From JBBQZO01 sp038207625 (GTDB lineage Bacteria; Pseudomonadota; Gammaproteobacteria; Burkholderiales; Burkholderiaceae_D), in the NCBI GenBank assembly GCA_038207625.1, contig JBBQZO010000010.1:97302-161301 (forward strand): a stretch of 64,000 bases of DNA, written 5' to 3'. Below the pieces are notes generated by a model, which saw only the letters and a list, made by a program, of their open reading frames with translations, was not told the origin of the DNA and did not search any database. Both the position numbers and the translations under genes were made by a program. Shown here piece after piece: positions 44,238-53,147 of this stretch. Position 1 is the first letter of the stretch. Each line of letters starts with the position of its first letter.

Positions 44238-45902
44238 ATGACAAAACTGACAGCGCGTCAGCCTGCGTGCCCCCATTTTATTCTGCGCAGCGCCGCCATC
44301 GCCGCGCTCCTGACGGGCTGTGGGGGAGGAAACACGTCCAACGCGCCTGGCGCGCCGATGGCGCCAATGCCGCCGGCCAGCGCCGCCGCGCCACAGCAAC
44401 CGGTTGCGGCGCCGCCAACACAGGCGCCCCAGCCGACACCGCCCGATGTCGTCCCGCCGGCCTTGCTACCGCAAACGCCCGCGGTCGTGCCCTTGTCACC
44501 GGGATCGCCTGCGGCTCCGATCGTCCCCGCCGTGTCGCCAGTGGTGCCCGTGGCGCCGCCGTCTCCGGTGGTGCCGGTTGTCCCACCTGCACCGGTCGTG
44601 CCGGTTGTCCCACCAGCACCGGTGGTGCCGGTTGTCCCACCTGCGCCGGTCGTGCCGGTTGTCCCACCTGCGCCGGTGGTGCCGGTTGTCCCACCAGCAC
44701 CGGTGGTGCCGGGTGTTGCGCCGAGCATCGTCGTTCAGGTTGCCGACCAGGTGCGAACTGCCGGCGGACAGACCACGTTTTCGGTCAGCGCGCGCGGCAC
44801 CGAGCCGCTAAGCTATCAATGGTTGCGCGACGGCAGCCCAATCGCAGGTGCGACCGCGTCAAACTTGACCCTGCCCTCCACGCGCCTGGCTGACGCAAAG
44901 AGTCTGTGGAGCGTACTCATCAGCAATAATGCGGGTAGCGTGACCAGCGCCGCAGCCCATTTGAGCGTGAGCGGCATGGAGGTGATGGCCGGCTCGATCA
45001 GTGAATTCGGCGCAATCGATGGCCCGGCGGCCGCCGCCCGCTTCTATCGCCCCATCGGGGTGGTACTTGACCCCGCAGGCAATGCCTATGTAAGCGATGC
45101 CAACCGGGTGCGCAAGATCGGCGCCAACGGCATCGTCAGCACCGTCGCCGGACCCGGCGCGATCGGCCCGGGCGCCAGCGCCGACTTCAACACACCGGCA
45201 GGGATCGCGATCGACGCGTCGAACAATCTGTATGTGGCCGACGAATTTCATCACTGGCTGCGCAAGATCACGCCCGCCGGCGTGGTCACTACCGTGCTGA
45301 CACCATCGACAGGCTTTGGCGACGGGCGCGATGATCAGTTCTTCTACGCGACCGGCGTGGCCGTCGACGGCTCCGGCAATGTCTACCTGAAAACCGACGC
45401 CAACACGCGCAAGCTGGCGCCGTCCGGAGTGGTCACGCTGATCGAAGGGTCCGATGCCCCCCTTACCGTGCCCCCTATCGGCACACCGGTCTATGCGCTG
45501 AAGGGTATTGCGGTCGATCCCGCCGGCGCCGTGTTGATCGCGGCGGGCGGCTGCGTCCAAAAAATTGCGAAAGACAACAGCGTAACGACCTTGGTCGGGA
45601 GCCAATGGTGTTCGAATGGACCAACAGACACGCATTTCCCGGTGGTCGCGTTGAGCTGGCCGGCTGCCATCGCGCTTGACAAGGCGGGCAACCTGTTTGT
45701 GGCCGACACCGAAAACCATGTCGTGCGCAAGATTACGCCATCGGGCGTGGCCACGATCGTGGCAGGCCGCATCAATTTGCCAGGAGTGGTGACAGGCGCG
45801 CTTCCAGGCGGCTTGAATTCACCGTTTGGTATCACCGTTGATGCCAACGGCGCACTGTACGTGACGTCCGGTTCCGTCGTGCTGCAGATTGTGCTGCCAT
45901 AA
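44238..45902 (+). CDS. NHL-repeat lipoprotein with Pro-rich linker and Ig-like domain, copy 2
   Basis: A 554-residue paralog of the product of 40940-42637 with the same order: lipobox LLTGC followed by GGG, Pro-rich linker, Ig-like domain (EPLSYQWLRDGSPIAGATASNLTLPSTRLADAK) and NHL propeller (GNAYVSDANRVRKIGANGIVSTVAG ... NLYVADEFHHWLRKITPAGVVTTVLTPSTGFGDGRDDQFFYATG). It differs by a regular PAPVVPVVP nonapeptide array in the linker. The C terminus (YVTSGSVVLQIVLP) is nearly identical to copy 1. Function unknown; probably a surface-exposed binding protein. Confidence 0.85.
   Translation: MTKLTARQPACPHFILRSAAIAALLTGCGGGNTSNAPGAPMAPMPPASAAAPQQPVAAPPTQAPQPTPPDVVPPALLPQTPAVVPLSPGSPAAPIVPAVSPVVPVAPPSPVVPVVPPAPVVPVVPPAPVVPVVPPAPVVPVVPPAPVVPVVPPAPVVPGVAPSIVVQVADQVRTAGGQTTFSVSARGTEPLSYQWLRDGSPIAGATASNLTLPSTRLADAKSLWSVLISNNAGSVTSAAAHLSVSGMEVMAGSISEFGAIDGPAAAARFYRPIGVVLDPAGNAYVSDANRVRKIGANGIVSTVAGPGAIGPGASADFNTPAGIAIDASNNLYVADEFHHWLRKITPAGVVTTVLTPSTGFGDGRDDQFFYATGVAVDGSGNVYLKTDANTRKLAPSGVVTLIEGSDAPLTVPPIGTPVYALKGIAVDPAGAVLIAAGGCVQKIAKDNSVTTLVGSQWCSNGPTDTHFPVVALSWPAAIALDKAGNLFVADTENHVVRKITPSGVATIVAGRINLPGVVTGALPGGLNSPFGITVDANGALYVTSGSVVLQIVLP
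44565..44712. repeat. 27-bp tandem repeats coding PAPVVPVVP
   Basis: Five full 27-base units starting CCGGTGGTGCCGGTTGTCCC, and a partial sixth, encode the Pro/Val linker of NHL lipoprotein 2. Near-identity between units points to recent slippage expansion; copy 1 has only irregular Pro-rich sequence here. Confidence 0.9.
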
Positions 45903-46019
45903 CGCGGCACCGTCAGCGAGCCAGCGCTACCGGCGCGTCGGCTCGCTAGCGCAATGCCGGTGCCTTGCGCAGCGTCAGCGACACGCTCACATCAACCGCA
46001 TCAAACGACGTTAGCGCAG

Positions 46020-46655
46020 TCAGTACAGATCGGCGCGTTTCTTGGGCTTCACGATCTCGAACACGCTGTAGCCCAGGCCGATGTCAGTGACCACCCGAAC
46101 CATCAGCGCAGGGAGCGCGATCAGCGCATGCACCAGCATCGCCAGCGCCGCGTAGCAGCCAAATTCCACGGCGCGCAATGACAGCGGCACTGCGCGCCGA
46201 GGCACGTTGAGCAAGTCTGCGCGCAACACGGCGAGACTGGCCCAGCGCGTCGTGTCGAACGCCGACGGGCCAGTCGGCGCGTACACGTTGCGACTGCGGC
46301 AGCCAAGTCGAAAAGCGCGCCACATGCGCTGCGGTTCAAGCACCAGGCCGGTCGACAAGGCGATCAGATTCATGGTACCGAGTAACGGCGAAAACAACAT
46401 CGAACCGGTACCCAATTCCCACGCGCTGACCTCCCCTTCGCCGATCCGACCGACGCTAAAACCGGTGACCAGATGGTGCAGATCGTGCTGGGTCAGGTAG
46501 CGTCGACGGGTCTCGATATTGGGCAGCGGCACCAACATGCAGCCGGTGTAGACGGGCACCGTCAGCGGCCGCTTGCCGAGCTGCGCGCCAAAGCCGCTGC
46601 GCTGATAGAAGGCACGCAGTTCATCGTGCAACGACAGCATCGGCTCAGCAGGCAT
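46020..46655 (-). CDS. Coq4-like protein
   Basis: A 211-residue protein carrying the Coq4 signature HDxxHx11E: HDLHHLVTGFSVGRIGE, with the zinc ligands His, Asp, His and Glu in place. Yeast and human Coq4 act in ubiquinone synthesis and removal of the C1 carboxyl; bacterial Coq4-like proteins are poorly characterised. The C-terminal part has a hydrophobic segment (CYAALAMLVHALIALPALMVRVV) and ends in a basic KPKKR tail, suggesting membrane association. The ATG at 46655 is chosen; 46691 and 46640 are alternatives. It lies convergent to NHL lipoprotein 2. Confidence 0.7.
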   Translation of the reverse strand: MPAEPMLSLHDELRAFYQRSGFGAQLGKRPLTVPVYTGCMLVPLPNIETRRRYLTQHDLHHLVTGFSVGRIGEGEVSAWELGTGSMLFSPLLGTMNLIALSTGLVLEPQRMWRAFRLGCRSRNVYAPTGPSAFDTTRWASLAVLRADLLNVPRRAVPLSLRAVEFGCYAALAMLVHALIALPALMVRVVTDIGLGYSVFEIVKPKKRADLY

Positions 46656-46670
46656 ACTTGCCCATGGACG

Positions 46671-47098
46671 CGTTCGCCCGATCACAAGCATGCGACGATG
46701 TGTCTGCCGCCCGACTGTTCTTCATCTGTTGCTCTCCTGCTGAAAAATGCATGAATGGGCTCCGCCTAGCCGCTCATCATGGGACCGAGTGTGGTTGGCG
46801 CGACAGGCGTCACTACATCGCCAGCAAACGCGCTTGCGGCCACGCGCACTGCACCGTGAATGCGCTCAGTAGATGCGCACTTCACGTGAAGGCGGTGCGT
46901 CGAATGTACGACAATTTTTCCTCCGACAAGCCCAGCAACTGCACCTCGTCGACGCGACCTTCGCGCACCAGGATGCCGAAAACAAGAATCGGCTGCGATT
47001 ACCAGACCTACGACGACTCTCAGGAAAGCGCCGCGACTAAAGCGCGTTAGCTGTTCGGATGCGCCAACCTCACGCGCGTCGTCTATTTTCAGTTAAGC
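46671..47098. other. Intergenic region with a possible coding remnant
   Basis: No intact gene. Read leftward, 46882-46998 gives a stop-bounded stretch of 38 codons with protein-like sequence (ILVREGRVDEVQLLGLSEEKLSYIRRTAFT). The 'VREGRVDEVQLL' part resembles TonB C-terminal domains, but it is too short to be sure. Confidence 0.3.
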
Positions 47099-47680
47099 TC
47101 AGGCCTGTGACCGCAATCGGGCCCCAGCGGCCGCAGCGCTCTGGTGGACAGCACGGGCGCGTGCCATTGCAAACACGGCAATTCCAAAACCGTATTCGAT
47201 GACCGAACCGGCTAACGCGCCAGCCTGAATCGGGAGTCGCAGCATGACCAGGATGACGCCCGTTGCGGCGAGAACACCCCCACAGAACCAATAGACACGC
47301 AAGCCGTAGAGCGTCGAAAAAGTGAGGTAGCGTCCACCTATCGTCAATAGCATTGCTGGAAAAAACCACTCAACGCGGTACAGCGAGGCGCCAAAGGCGA
47401 TCGGAATGGCCAGGAACATCCACACTGTACTGCCTAAGACCAGTGCGCCGAGCGGGTTGTCTTTCGCGTGAAAGCCGCTGCGACCGAGTGCCTTGGACAA
47501 CACCACGGACACCGGAAAGATCAACATGCCGCCGAACAGCAGAACAGCGATCGCGGTGCCCGGCGTGCTGAGCCAAGCCGCGAGCGTGGCGGCAAGCCAT
47601 GCCGTTGCTGAGGCAAACAAACCGGTCGCACCATCGTAGTAGGCGCGCTGCATATCGCGCTGGGCTTCATCAAGGTTCAT
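47099..47680 (-). CDS. DUF7010-type integral membrane protein
   Basis: A 193-residue protein with a short N-terminal segment typical of this group (NLDEAQRDMQRAYYDGATGLFASATAWL) and about five hydrophobic helices spread over residues 20-175. No charged motif or cofactor site stands out. The family is of unknown function. The ATG at 47680 has a weak ribosome site. Located in an accessory stretch between the duplicated block and the TCA genes. Confidence 0.65.
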   Translation of the reverse strand: MNLDEAQRDMQRAYYDGATGLFASATAWLAATLAAWLSTPGTAIAVLLFGGMLIFPVSVVLSKALGRSGFHAKDNPLGALVLGSTVWMFLAIPIAFGASLYRVEWFFPAMLLTIGGRYLTFSTLYGLRVYWFCGGVLAATGVILVMLRLPIQAGALAGSVIEYGFGIAVFAMARARAVHQSAAAAGARLRSQA

Positions 47681-47768
47681 GGGTATACCGCCAATCGTTC
47701 AAAGTAACTGGCTGCCGGAACGCGCAGCGTGGGAGCAATCCAGTTGACTGCAGTGTTGGGCACATGAG

Positions 47769-48080
47769 TCACGCCGCGTGCTCCTGATTATGTAACGAGC
47801 TAACGCGGTTGTTCAACAGACCGACCTCTTCAGCAAGGCCCATGCTCTCAGCGGCAATTACCAGTGATTGTAGGATCGGTGCAGAATTCCACTGAGCTTC
47901 TTGGACAATCGAAAACAAGTAATCAAAGGCTAAGCCAAGTTCATTATGATCGAGGAATTCGAGAATCTGCTTTACGTCACAGTCGAATTCCTTTGCCACT
48001 TCAGCGTCGAGCAGAACAAACGAATTGCGCAGAAGTCGCTCTGTCTCGGTCCATGCCGTGATCATTTCAGGTGTCGCCAT
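47769..48080 (-). CDS. Small acidic helical protein, immunity-like
   Basis: A 103-residue acidic protein without signal peptide or membrane helix (PEMITAWTETERLLRNSFVLLDAEVAKEF ... LEFLDHNELGLAFDYLFSIVQE). Short acidic helical proteins with an 'L..HNE.GLAF..L' motif are common among immunity proteins of polymorphic toxins (MafI-like), but no toxin gene is adjacent, so this is only a possibility. A 14-bp perfect palindrome lies 26 bases upstream of the start. Confidence 0.5.
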   Translation of the reverse strand: MATPEMITAWTETERLLRNSFVLLDAEVAKEFDCDVKQILEFLDHNELGLAFDYLFSIVQEAQWNSAPILQSLVIAAESMGLAEEVGLLNNRVSSLHNQEHAA

Positions 48081-48382
48081 TTATCAGGCCCAACTATTTT
48101 GGCAGCGTCAATATTGACGTAATATACATTAAAGTATGCCAAGTAAACGTCGCTAAATCAACGCATTCCGCGTATTTCGCCCGCGCTAGCCTACCCTGCT
48201 CCCATATGTCTCCGAAACGCGGCCGAAGAATGCCTCATGCGAGAGCGTTGGCAGCGTTCAGAATTAGTCGTAGAGGGTGCGCAAACGGCGTTGTGGCGCC
48301 GCGCCGGTGAGGCGACGCGTGGCATGGCGCCGCTGGCGTGACGCATTCGTCATGGCGGGCAAGCCTTACTGTCGCGGGCAAC
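48081..48382. other. Intergenic region between the immunity-like gene and gltA
   Basis: About 300 bases with no gene. It holds the promoter of the leftward small gene, the palindrome at 48106-48119 and, on its right side, the terminator of gltA. Confidence 0.5.
48106..48119. promoter_or_regulatory. 14-bp perfect palindrome upstream of the immunity-like gene
   Basis: CGTCAATATTGACG reads the same on both strands and sits 26 bases before the start codon at 48080, where a repressor dimer could bind. The regulator is unknown. Confidence 0.45.
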
Positions 48383-48411
48383 AAAAAAGCGCGCCGAAGC
48401 GCGCTTTTTTT
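48383..48411. terminator. Bidirectional terminator downstream of gltA
   Basis: AAAAAAGCGCGC-CGAA-GCGCGCTTTTTTT: 12-bp symmetric stem with A-run on one side and T-run on the other. It ends the leftward sdh-gltA transcript and would also stop rightward transcription. Confidence 0.9.
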
Positions 48412-48427
48412 GTGGAGGTGCAGCGAT

Positions 48428-49732
48428 TTAGCCGCGTTGATCCATCGGCTTCACGTCGCGCGTTGGCGAGCCAACGAACAGCTGGCGCGGACGGCCGATC
48501 TTTTGCTCAGGGTCGGAGATCATCTCGTTCCATTGCGCGATCCAGCCGATGGTGCGTGCCATCGCGAAGATACCGGTGAACAGCGACACAGGAATGCCCA
48601 GCGCCGATTGCACGATGCCCGAGTAGAAATCGACGTTCGGGTAGAGTTTACGCGACACGAAGTATTCGTCTTCCAGCGCGATTTTTTCCAGCGCCATGGC
48701 CAGCTTGAACAGCGGATCGTCTTGCAGACCCAGTTCTTGCAGCACTTCGTAGCAGGTTTCGCGCATCAGTTTGGCGCGCGGGTCGAAGTTCTTGTAGACG
48801 CGGTGACCAAAACCCATCAGCTTCACGCCGGAGTTCTTGTCTTTCACTTGCGCGATGAAAGCGGGGATCTTGTCGACCGTGCCGATTTCCTTGAGCATGT
48901 TCAGCGCCGCTTCGTTGGCGCCGCCGTGGGCCGGGCCCCACAGGCAGGCGATACCGGCCGCGATACAGGCGAACGGGTTCGCGCCGGACGAGCCGGACAG
49001 GCGCACCGTCGACGTCGAGGCGTTTTGCTCGTGGTCCGCGTGCAGGATCAGGATGCGGTCCAGCGCGCGCACCAGCACGTCGTTGACCTTGTACTCTTCG
49101 CACGGATTACCGAACATCATGCGCATGAAGTTGGCGCTGTACGACAGGTCGTTGCGCGGGTAGACGAACGGCTGGCCGATCGAATACTTGTACGACATCG
49201 CGACCAACGTCGGCATCTTGGCGATCAGGCGGATGGCCGACACTTCGCGGTGATGCGGGTCGTTGATGTCGAGCGAGTCATGGTAGAACGACGCCAGCGC
49301 GCCGACGGTACCGACCAGCACCGACATCGGATGCGCGTCACGACGGAAGCCGCGGAAGAAGAACTGCATCTGCTCGTGCACCATCGTGTGCTTGGTCACC
49401 GTTTCGGTGAACTTGGTCTTTTCGTCGGCGTTCGGCAGTTCGCCGTTCAGCAGCAGGAAGCAGGTTTCGAGGAAGTCGCAGTTGACCGCCAGTTGTTCGA
49501 TCGGGTAGCCGCGGTACAGCAGCTCGCCCTTGTCGCCGTCGATGTAGGTGATCGACGAGTTGCACGCTGCCGTGGACATGAAGCCCGGGTCATAGGTGAA
49601 CTTGCCGGTCGCGCCGTACAGTTTGCGGATGTCGATGACGTCCGGGCCGACCGTGCCGGTGTAAATCGGCATGTCGATGGAGGGGCTGCCGTCGGAGAAT
49701 GACAGTGTGGCTTTGGTATCAGAGATGTTCAT
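48428..49732 (-). CDS. gltA: Citrate synthase
   Basis: A 434-residue type II (hexameric-type) citrate synthase that condenses oxaloacetate with acetyl-CoA. Catalytic and binding motifs: GPAHGGANEAA (catalytic His of the GPAHGGA loop), HADHEQNASTSTVRLSGSSGANPFACIAAGI, GFGHRVYKNFDPRA (second His) and the catalytic Asp in the late FYSG segment. Last gene of the leftward sdhCDAB-sdhE-gltA unit and closed by a strong terminator. Confidence 0.97.
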   Translation of the reverse strand: MNISDTKATLSFSDGSPSIDMPIYTGTVGPDVIDIRKLYGATGKFTYDPGFMSTAACNSSITYIDGDKGELLYRGYPIEQLAVNCDFLETCFLLLNGELPNADEKTKFTETVTKHTMVHEQMQFFFRGFRRDAHPMSVLVGTVGALASFYHDSLDINDPHHREVSAIRLIAKMPTLVAMSYKYSIGQPFVYPRNDLSYSANFMRMMFGNPCEEYKVNDVLVRALDRILILHADHEQNASTSTVRLSGSSGANPFACIAAGIACLWGPAHGGANEAALNMLKEIGTVDKIPAFIAQVKDKNSGVKLMGFGHRVYKNFDPRAKLMRETCYEVLQELGLQDDPLFKLAMALEKIALEDEYFVSRKLYPNVDFYSGIVQSALGIPVSLFTGIFAMARTIGWIAQWNEMISDPEQKIGRPRQLFVGSPTRDVKPMDQRG

Positions 49733-49798
49733 GGCACTTCCTTCTTGGGAGGCGAGTCTACAATTAAATTACTAAAACTTGGATCAGATGGTCGTGCG

Positions 49799-50077
49799 TC
49801 AGGCCAAACGCAGGCGCTCGAGCAGTGCACGCACATGCGGCAAATCGTGTTCGCCGTCGATTTCCTTGCGTGCCAGGATCAGGTCCATCAGCACGTTGTC
49901 CGACAGGTCCAGCAGGCGGGTGAAGGCGTCGATTTCGTCGTCCGTCAGTTCCGCTTCGTGCGCGTCCAGAAACCGCGTCAGTATCAGGTCGTTTTCGAGC
50001 AGACCTCGGCGGGCACGCCAGCGCAGGCGGGCGCGGTTAGCCGGGTCGGATTGGTGCGTAGTCACACTTGAGTCCAT
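49799..50077 (-). CDS. sdhE: Succinate dehydrogenase FAD assembly factor
   Basis: A 92-residue SdhE/YgfY/Sdh5 protein, the chaperone that promotes covalent FAD attachment to SdhA. The signature RGLLENDLIL (RGxxE-type motif) is at about 24-33, followed by the conserved acidic helix (ELTDDEIDAFTRLLDLSDNVLMDLIL). It lies between sdhB and gltA, which is the usual place in Burkholderiales. Confidence 0.93.
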   Translation of the reverse strand: MDSSVTTHQSDPANRARLRWRARRGLLENDLILTRFLDAHEAELTDDEIDAFTRLLDLSDNVLMDLILARKEIDGEHDLPHVRALLERLRLA

Positions 50078-50230
50078 CGTCAGGTCTTACTATACTCCGC
50101 CGGCGCGAAATCGGCCGGACGGTACTGCGAAGGCCGCCGCGCACCAAATCAATGGTGCTGCGGCCACTGGCCGGCGGGGTCGGTGCACCTGCGCGAGGCG
50201 CACATGACACCGGCCCCGCACTGGCATTTT

Positions 50231-50941
50231 TTACACTGCGCGGCGAACCATCAATTCCTTGATCTTGCCGATCGCCTTGTTCGGGTTCAGACCCTTCGGG
50301 CAGACATCGACGCAGTTCATGATCGAATGGCAGCGGAACAAACGGTACGGATCTTCCAGATTGTCGAGGCGGTCGCCGGTGGCTTCGTCGCGGCTGTCGG
50401 CGATGAAGCGGTAGGCTTGCAACAGACCGGCCGGGCCGACGAATTTGTCCGGGTTCCACCAGAACGACGGGCACGACGTCGAGCAGCACGCGCACAGGAT
50501 GCACTCGTACAGACCGTCGAGTTCTTCGCGCTCGGTCGGGCTTTGCAGACGCTCTTTTTCAGGCGGGATCGACTCGTTGATCAGGTAAGGCTTGATCGAA
50601 TCGTACTGCTTGAAGAACTGGGTCATGTCGACGATCAGGTCGCGGATGACCGGCAGGCCGGCCAGCGGACGCAACACGATCGGCTGGGTCAGTTCGTTCA
50701 GGTTGGTGGTGCAGGCCAGACCGTTCTTGCCGTTGATGTTCATCGCGTCGGAACCGCACACGCCTTCGCGGCAGGAGCGGCGCAGCGCCAGCGAGTCGTC
50801 CACGTCGGCCTTGATGCGTTGCAGCGCGTCGAGCAGCATCTTGTCGGTGTCTTGCAACTCGACGGTGACGTCCTGCATGTACGGCTTGGCATCCTGGTCG
50901 GGATCGTAGCGGTAAATCTTGAATTTCATTGTGCGTGACAT
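50231..50941 (-). CDS. sdhB: Succinate dehydrogenase iron-sulfur subunit
   Basis: A 236-residue subunit carrying the three clusters: 2Fe-2S ligands in SCREGVCGSDAMNINGKNGLAC, and the 4Fe-4S and 3Fe-4S ligands in CILCACCSTSCP and CHSIMNCVDVCPKGLNP. It transfers electrons from SdhA FADH2 to the quinone site. AAAGG before the ATG at 50941 supports this start over the internal ATG (MKFKIYRYD). Confidence 0.97.
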   Translation of the reverse strand: MSRTMKFKIYRYDPDQDAKPYMQDVTVELQDTDKMLLDALQRIKADVDDSLALRRSCREGVCGSDAMNINGKNGLACTTNLNELTQPIVLRPLAGLPVIRDLIVDMTQFFKQYDSIKPYLINESIPPEKERLQSPTEREELDGLYECILCACCSTSCPSFWWNPDKFVGPAGLLQAYRFIADSRDEATGDRLDNLEDPYRLFRCHSIMNCVDVCPKGLNPNKAIGKIKELMVRRAV

Positions 50942-51000
50942 AGCTAACCTTTTTCGGTTATTGCGGGGCGGACCGCTTGGTCCGCCTCAAATAATGGTGC

Positions 51001-52779
51001 TTAGAACGTGCGTGGCTTGGGCTTGAAGGTGTCCACCGTCAGCGGCTTGGTGATCACCGGCTTGTACTCAAGGCGGTTACCTTCCGAGAACCACAAGGTG
51101 TGCTTCATCCAGGTCTCGTCGTCGCGCTCAGGGAAGTCGCTGTGCGCATGCGCGCCGCGCGATTCCTTGCGTGCCACCGCCGAGGTGATGGTTGCCTTGG
51201 CCGTCTCGATCAGGTTGTCCAGTTCCAGCGCTTCGACGCGCGCGGTGTTGAACACCTTCGACTTGTCCTTGAACGACACGTGCTTGCGCCGCTCGTCAAG
51301 CGCCATGATCGCCTCGACGCCTTGCTTTAACAGCGCGTCGGTGCGGAACACGCCGCAGTATTTTTGCATCGCGGCGCGGATGTCGTTGGCGACGCCCTGC
51401 ACTTTTTCCGTGCCCTTCGAATGCTCCAGGCGCGACAGGCGATCCATCGCAAAGTCGGACGCGTCGGCCGGCAGCGGCTTGTTGCTCTTTTGCTTCAGGT
51501 TCGAGGCGACGACGTGGTTACCGGCCGCGCGGCCGAACACCAGCAAGTCGAGCAGCGAGTTGGTGCCCAGGCGGTTCGCGCCGTGCACCGACACGCAGGC
51601 GCATTCGCCGATGGCGTACATGCCGTTGACCACGGCGACCGGGTTGCCGTCCTTCGGCGAGACAACCTGACCGTGGATATTGGTCGGAATACCGCCCATC
51701 TGGTAGTGAATCGTCGGCACGACGGGAATCGGTTCCTTGGTCGCGTCGACGTTGGCGAACTTGTGGCCGATTTCCAGAATCGACGGCAGGCGCTTGGCGA
51801 TCGTCTCGGCACCGATGTGGCGCAAGTCGAGCAGCACGTGGTCCTTGTTGGGACCGCAACCGCGACCTTCCTTGATTTCCTGGTCCATCGAACGCGACAC
51901 GAAGTCGCGCGGCGCCAGATCCTTGTACTGGGGCGCGTAACGCTCCATGAAGCGCTCGCCCTGGCTGTTGATGAGGATACCGCCCTCGCCGCGCACGCCT
52001 TCAGTGATCAACACGCCCGCGCCGGCCACGCCGGTCGGGTGGAACTGCCAGAACTCCATGTCCTGCAGCGGCAGGCCGGCGCGTGCCGCCATGCCGGTGC
52101 CGTCGCCGGTGTTGATGAAGGCATTCGTCGACGCGGCAAAAATACGTCCGGCGCCGCCGGTGGCGAAGATGGTGGTCTTCGCTTCCAGGATCATGCATTC
52201 GCCCGTTTCCATTTCCAGCGCGACGACGCCGATCACGTCGCCTTCGGCGTCGCGGATCAGGTCCAGCGCCATCCACTCGACGAAGAAATGGGTGCGTGCG
52301 CGCACATTGCGCTGATACAGCGTGTGCAGCAGCGCGTGGCCGGTGCGGTCGGCCGCGGCGCAGGCGCGCTGCACGGCTTTCTCACCGAAGTTGGCGGTGT
52401 GTCCGCCGAACGGACGCTGATAAATCGTGCCGTCCGGGTTGCGGTCGAACGGCATGCCGAAGTGTTCCAGTTCGTAGACCACTTTGGGCGCTTCGCGGCA
52501 CATGAATTCGATCGCATCCTGGTCGCCCAGATAGTCGCCACCCTTGACGGTGTCGAACATATGCCAGTACCAGCTGTCCTCGGCCATATTGCCCAGCGAG
52601 GCGCCGATGCCGCCTTGTGCGGCGACGGTGTGCGAGCGGGTCGGAAACACTTTCGACAACACCGCCACGTTCAGGCCGGCCTCGGCCAGTTGCAGCGACG
52701 CGCGCATGCCCGAGCCGCCGGCGCCAATGATCACCGCGTCAAAGCGACGGGTTGGAATTGCAGTTTTGATAGCTGCCAC
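51001..52779 (-). CDS. sdhA: Succinate dehydrogenase flavoprotein subunit
   Basis: A 592-residue subunit. FAD dinucleotide motif VIIGAGGSGMRASLQLAEAG at the N terminus, the flavinylated His in RSHTVAAQGGIGASLGN, substrate-site residues in HPTGVAGAGVLITEGVRGEGG, and RYAPQYKDLAPRDFVSRSM. It oxidises succinate to fumarate at the inner membrane. The start is taken at GTG 52779, two bases after the sdhD stop, with GGAG upstream; longer upstream in-frame sequence overlaps sdhD and lacks the family pattern. Confidence 0.96.
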   Translation of the reverse strand: MAAIKTAIPTRRFDAVIIGAGGSGMRASLQLAEAGLNVAVLSKVFPTRSHTVAAQGGIGASLGNMAEDSWYWHMFDTVKGGDYLGDQDAIEFMCREAPKVVYELEHFGMPFDRNPDGTIYQRPFGGHTANFGEKAVQRACAAADRTGHALLHTLYQRNVRARTHFFVEWMALDLIRDAEGDVIGVVALEMETGECMILEAKTTIFATGGAGRIFAASTNAFINTGDGTGMAARAGLPLQDMEFWQFHPTGVAGAGVLITEGVRGEGGILINSQGERFMERYAPQYKDLAPRDFVSRSMDQEIKEGRGCGPNKDHVLLDLRHIGAETIAKRLPSILEIGHKFANVDATKEPIPVVPTIHYQMGGIPTNIHGQVVSPKDGNPVAVVNGMYAIGECACVSVHGANRLGTNSLLDLLVFGRAAGNHVVASNLKQKSNKPLPADASDFAMDRLSRLEHSKGTEKVQGVANDIRAAMQKYCGVFRTDALLKQGVEAIMALDERRKHVSFKDKSKVFNTARVEALELDNLIETAKATITSAVARKESRGAHAHSDFPERDDETWMKHTLWFSEGNRLEYKPVITKPLTVDTFKPKPRTF

Positions 52780-52781
52780 GA

Positions 52782-53147
52782 TTACACACTCCAGAGTATC
52801 TGCACCGACCATACGGCGCAAGCGATCAACCACAGCAGTGTGGCAATTTGCAAGGTCAGGCGCACGCCGACCGGCTTCACATAGTCCATCCAGATGTCGC
52901 GCATGCCCACCCAGGCGTGGTACATCAGCGCCAGGAAGGTGACGGCGCTAAACAGCTTGAACCACTGCTGCGCAAACAGACCCGACCAGCCTTCGTAGCT
53001 GAAGTTGCTGGCGGTCAGAAAAGAGATCAACAAGGTGAAGGTGTAGATCACCATCACGATGGCGGTCACGCGCTGGGCCAGCCAGTCGCGCAAACCGTAG
53101 TGGGCGCCGACGACGAGGCGGTTCGGTCCGACGTTATTGTTAGCCAT
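52782..53147 (-). CDS. sdhD: Succinate dehydrogenase membrane anchor subunit D
   Basis: A 121-residue anchor with three transmembrane helices. Features: GLRDWLAQRVTAI near the N terminus (quinone-side residues), heme-ligand-type His in ALMYHAWVGMRDIWMDYV. The ATG overlaps the sdhC stop (TGATG), so translation is coupled. Binds heme b and ubiquinone with SdhC. Confidence 0.95.
   Translation of the reverse strand: MANNNVGPNRLVVGAHYGLRDWLAQRVTAIVMVIYTFTLLISFLTASNFSYEGWSGLFAQQWFKLFSAVTFLALMYHAWVGMRDIWMDYVKPVGVRLTLQIATLLWLIACAVWSVQILWSV

Noticed and set aside
44565..44712. CRISPR-like or regulatory repeats
   Set aside because: They are in frame in the NHL lipoprotein gene and encode a regular Pro/Val linker.
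46658..47050. 130-codon plus-strand gene after the Coq4-like gene
   Set aside because: No ribosome site and Cys/His/Arg scatter without pattern; the minus strand shows a better protein-like fragment at 46882-46998.
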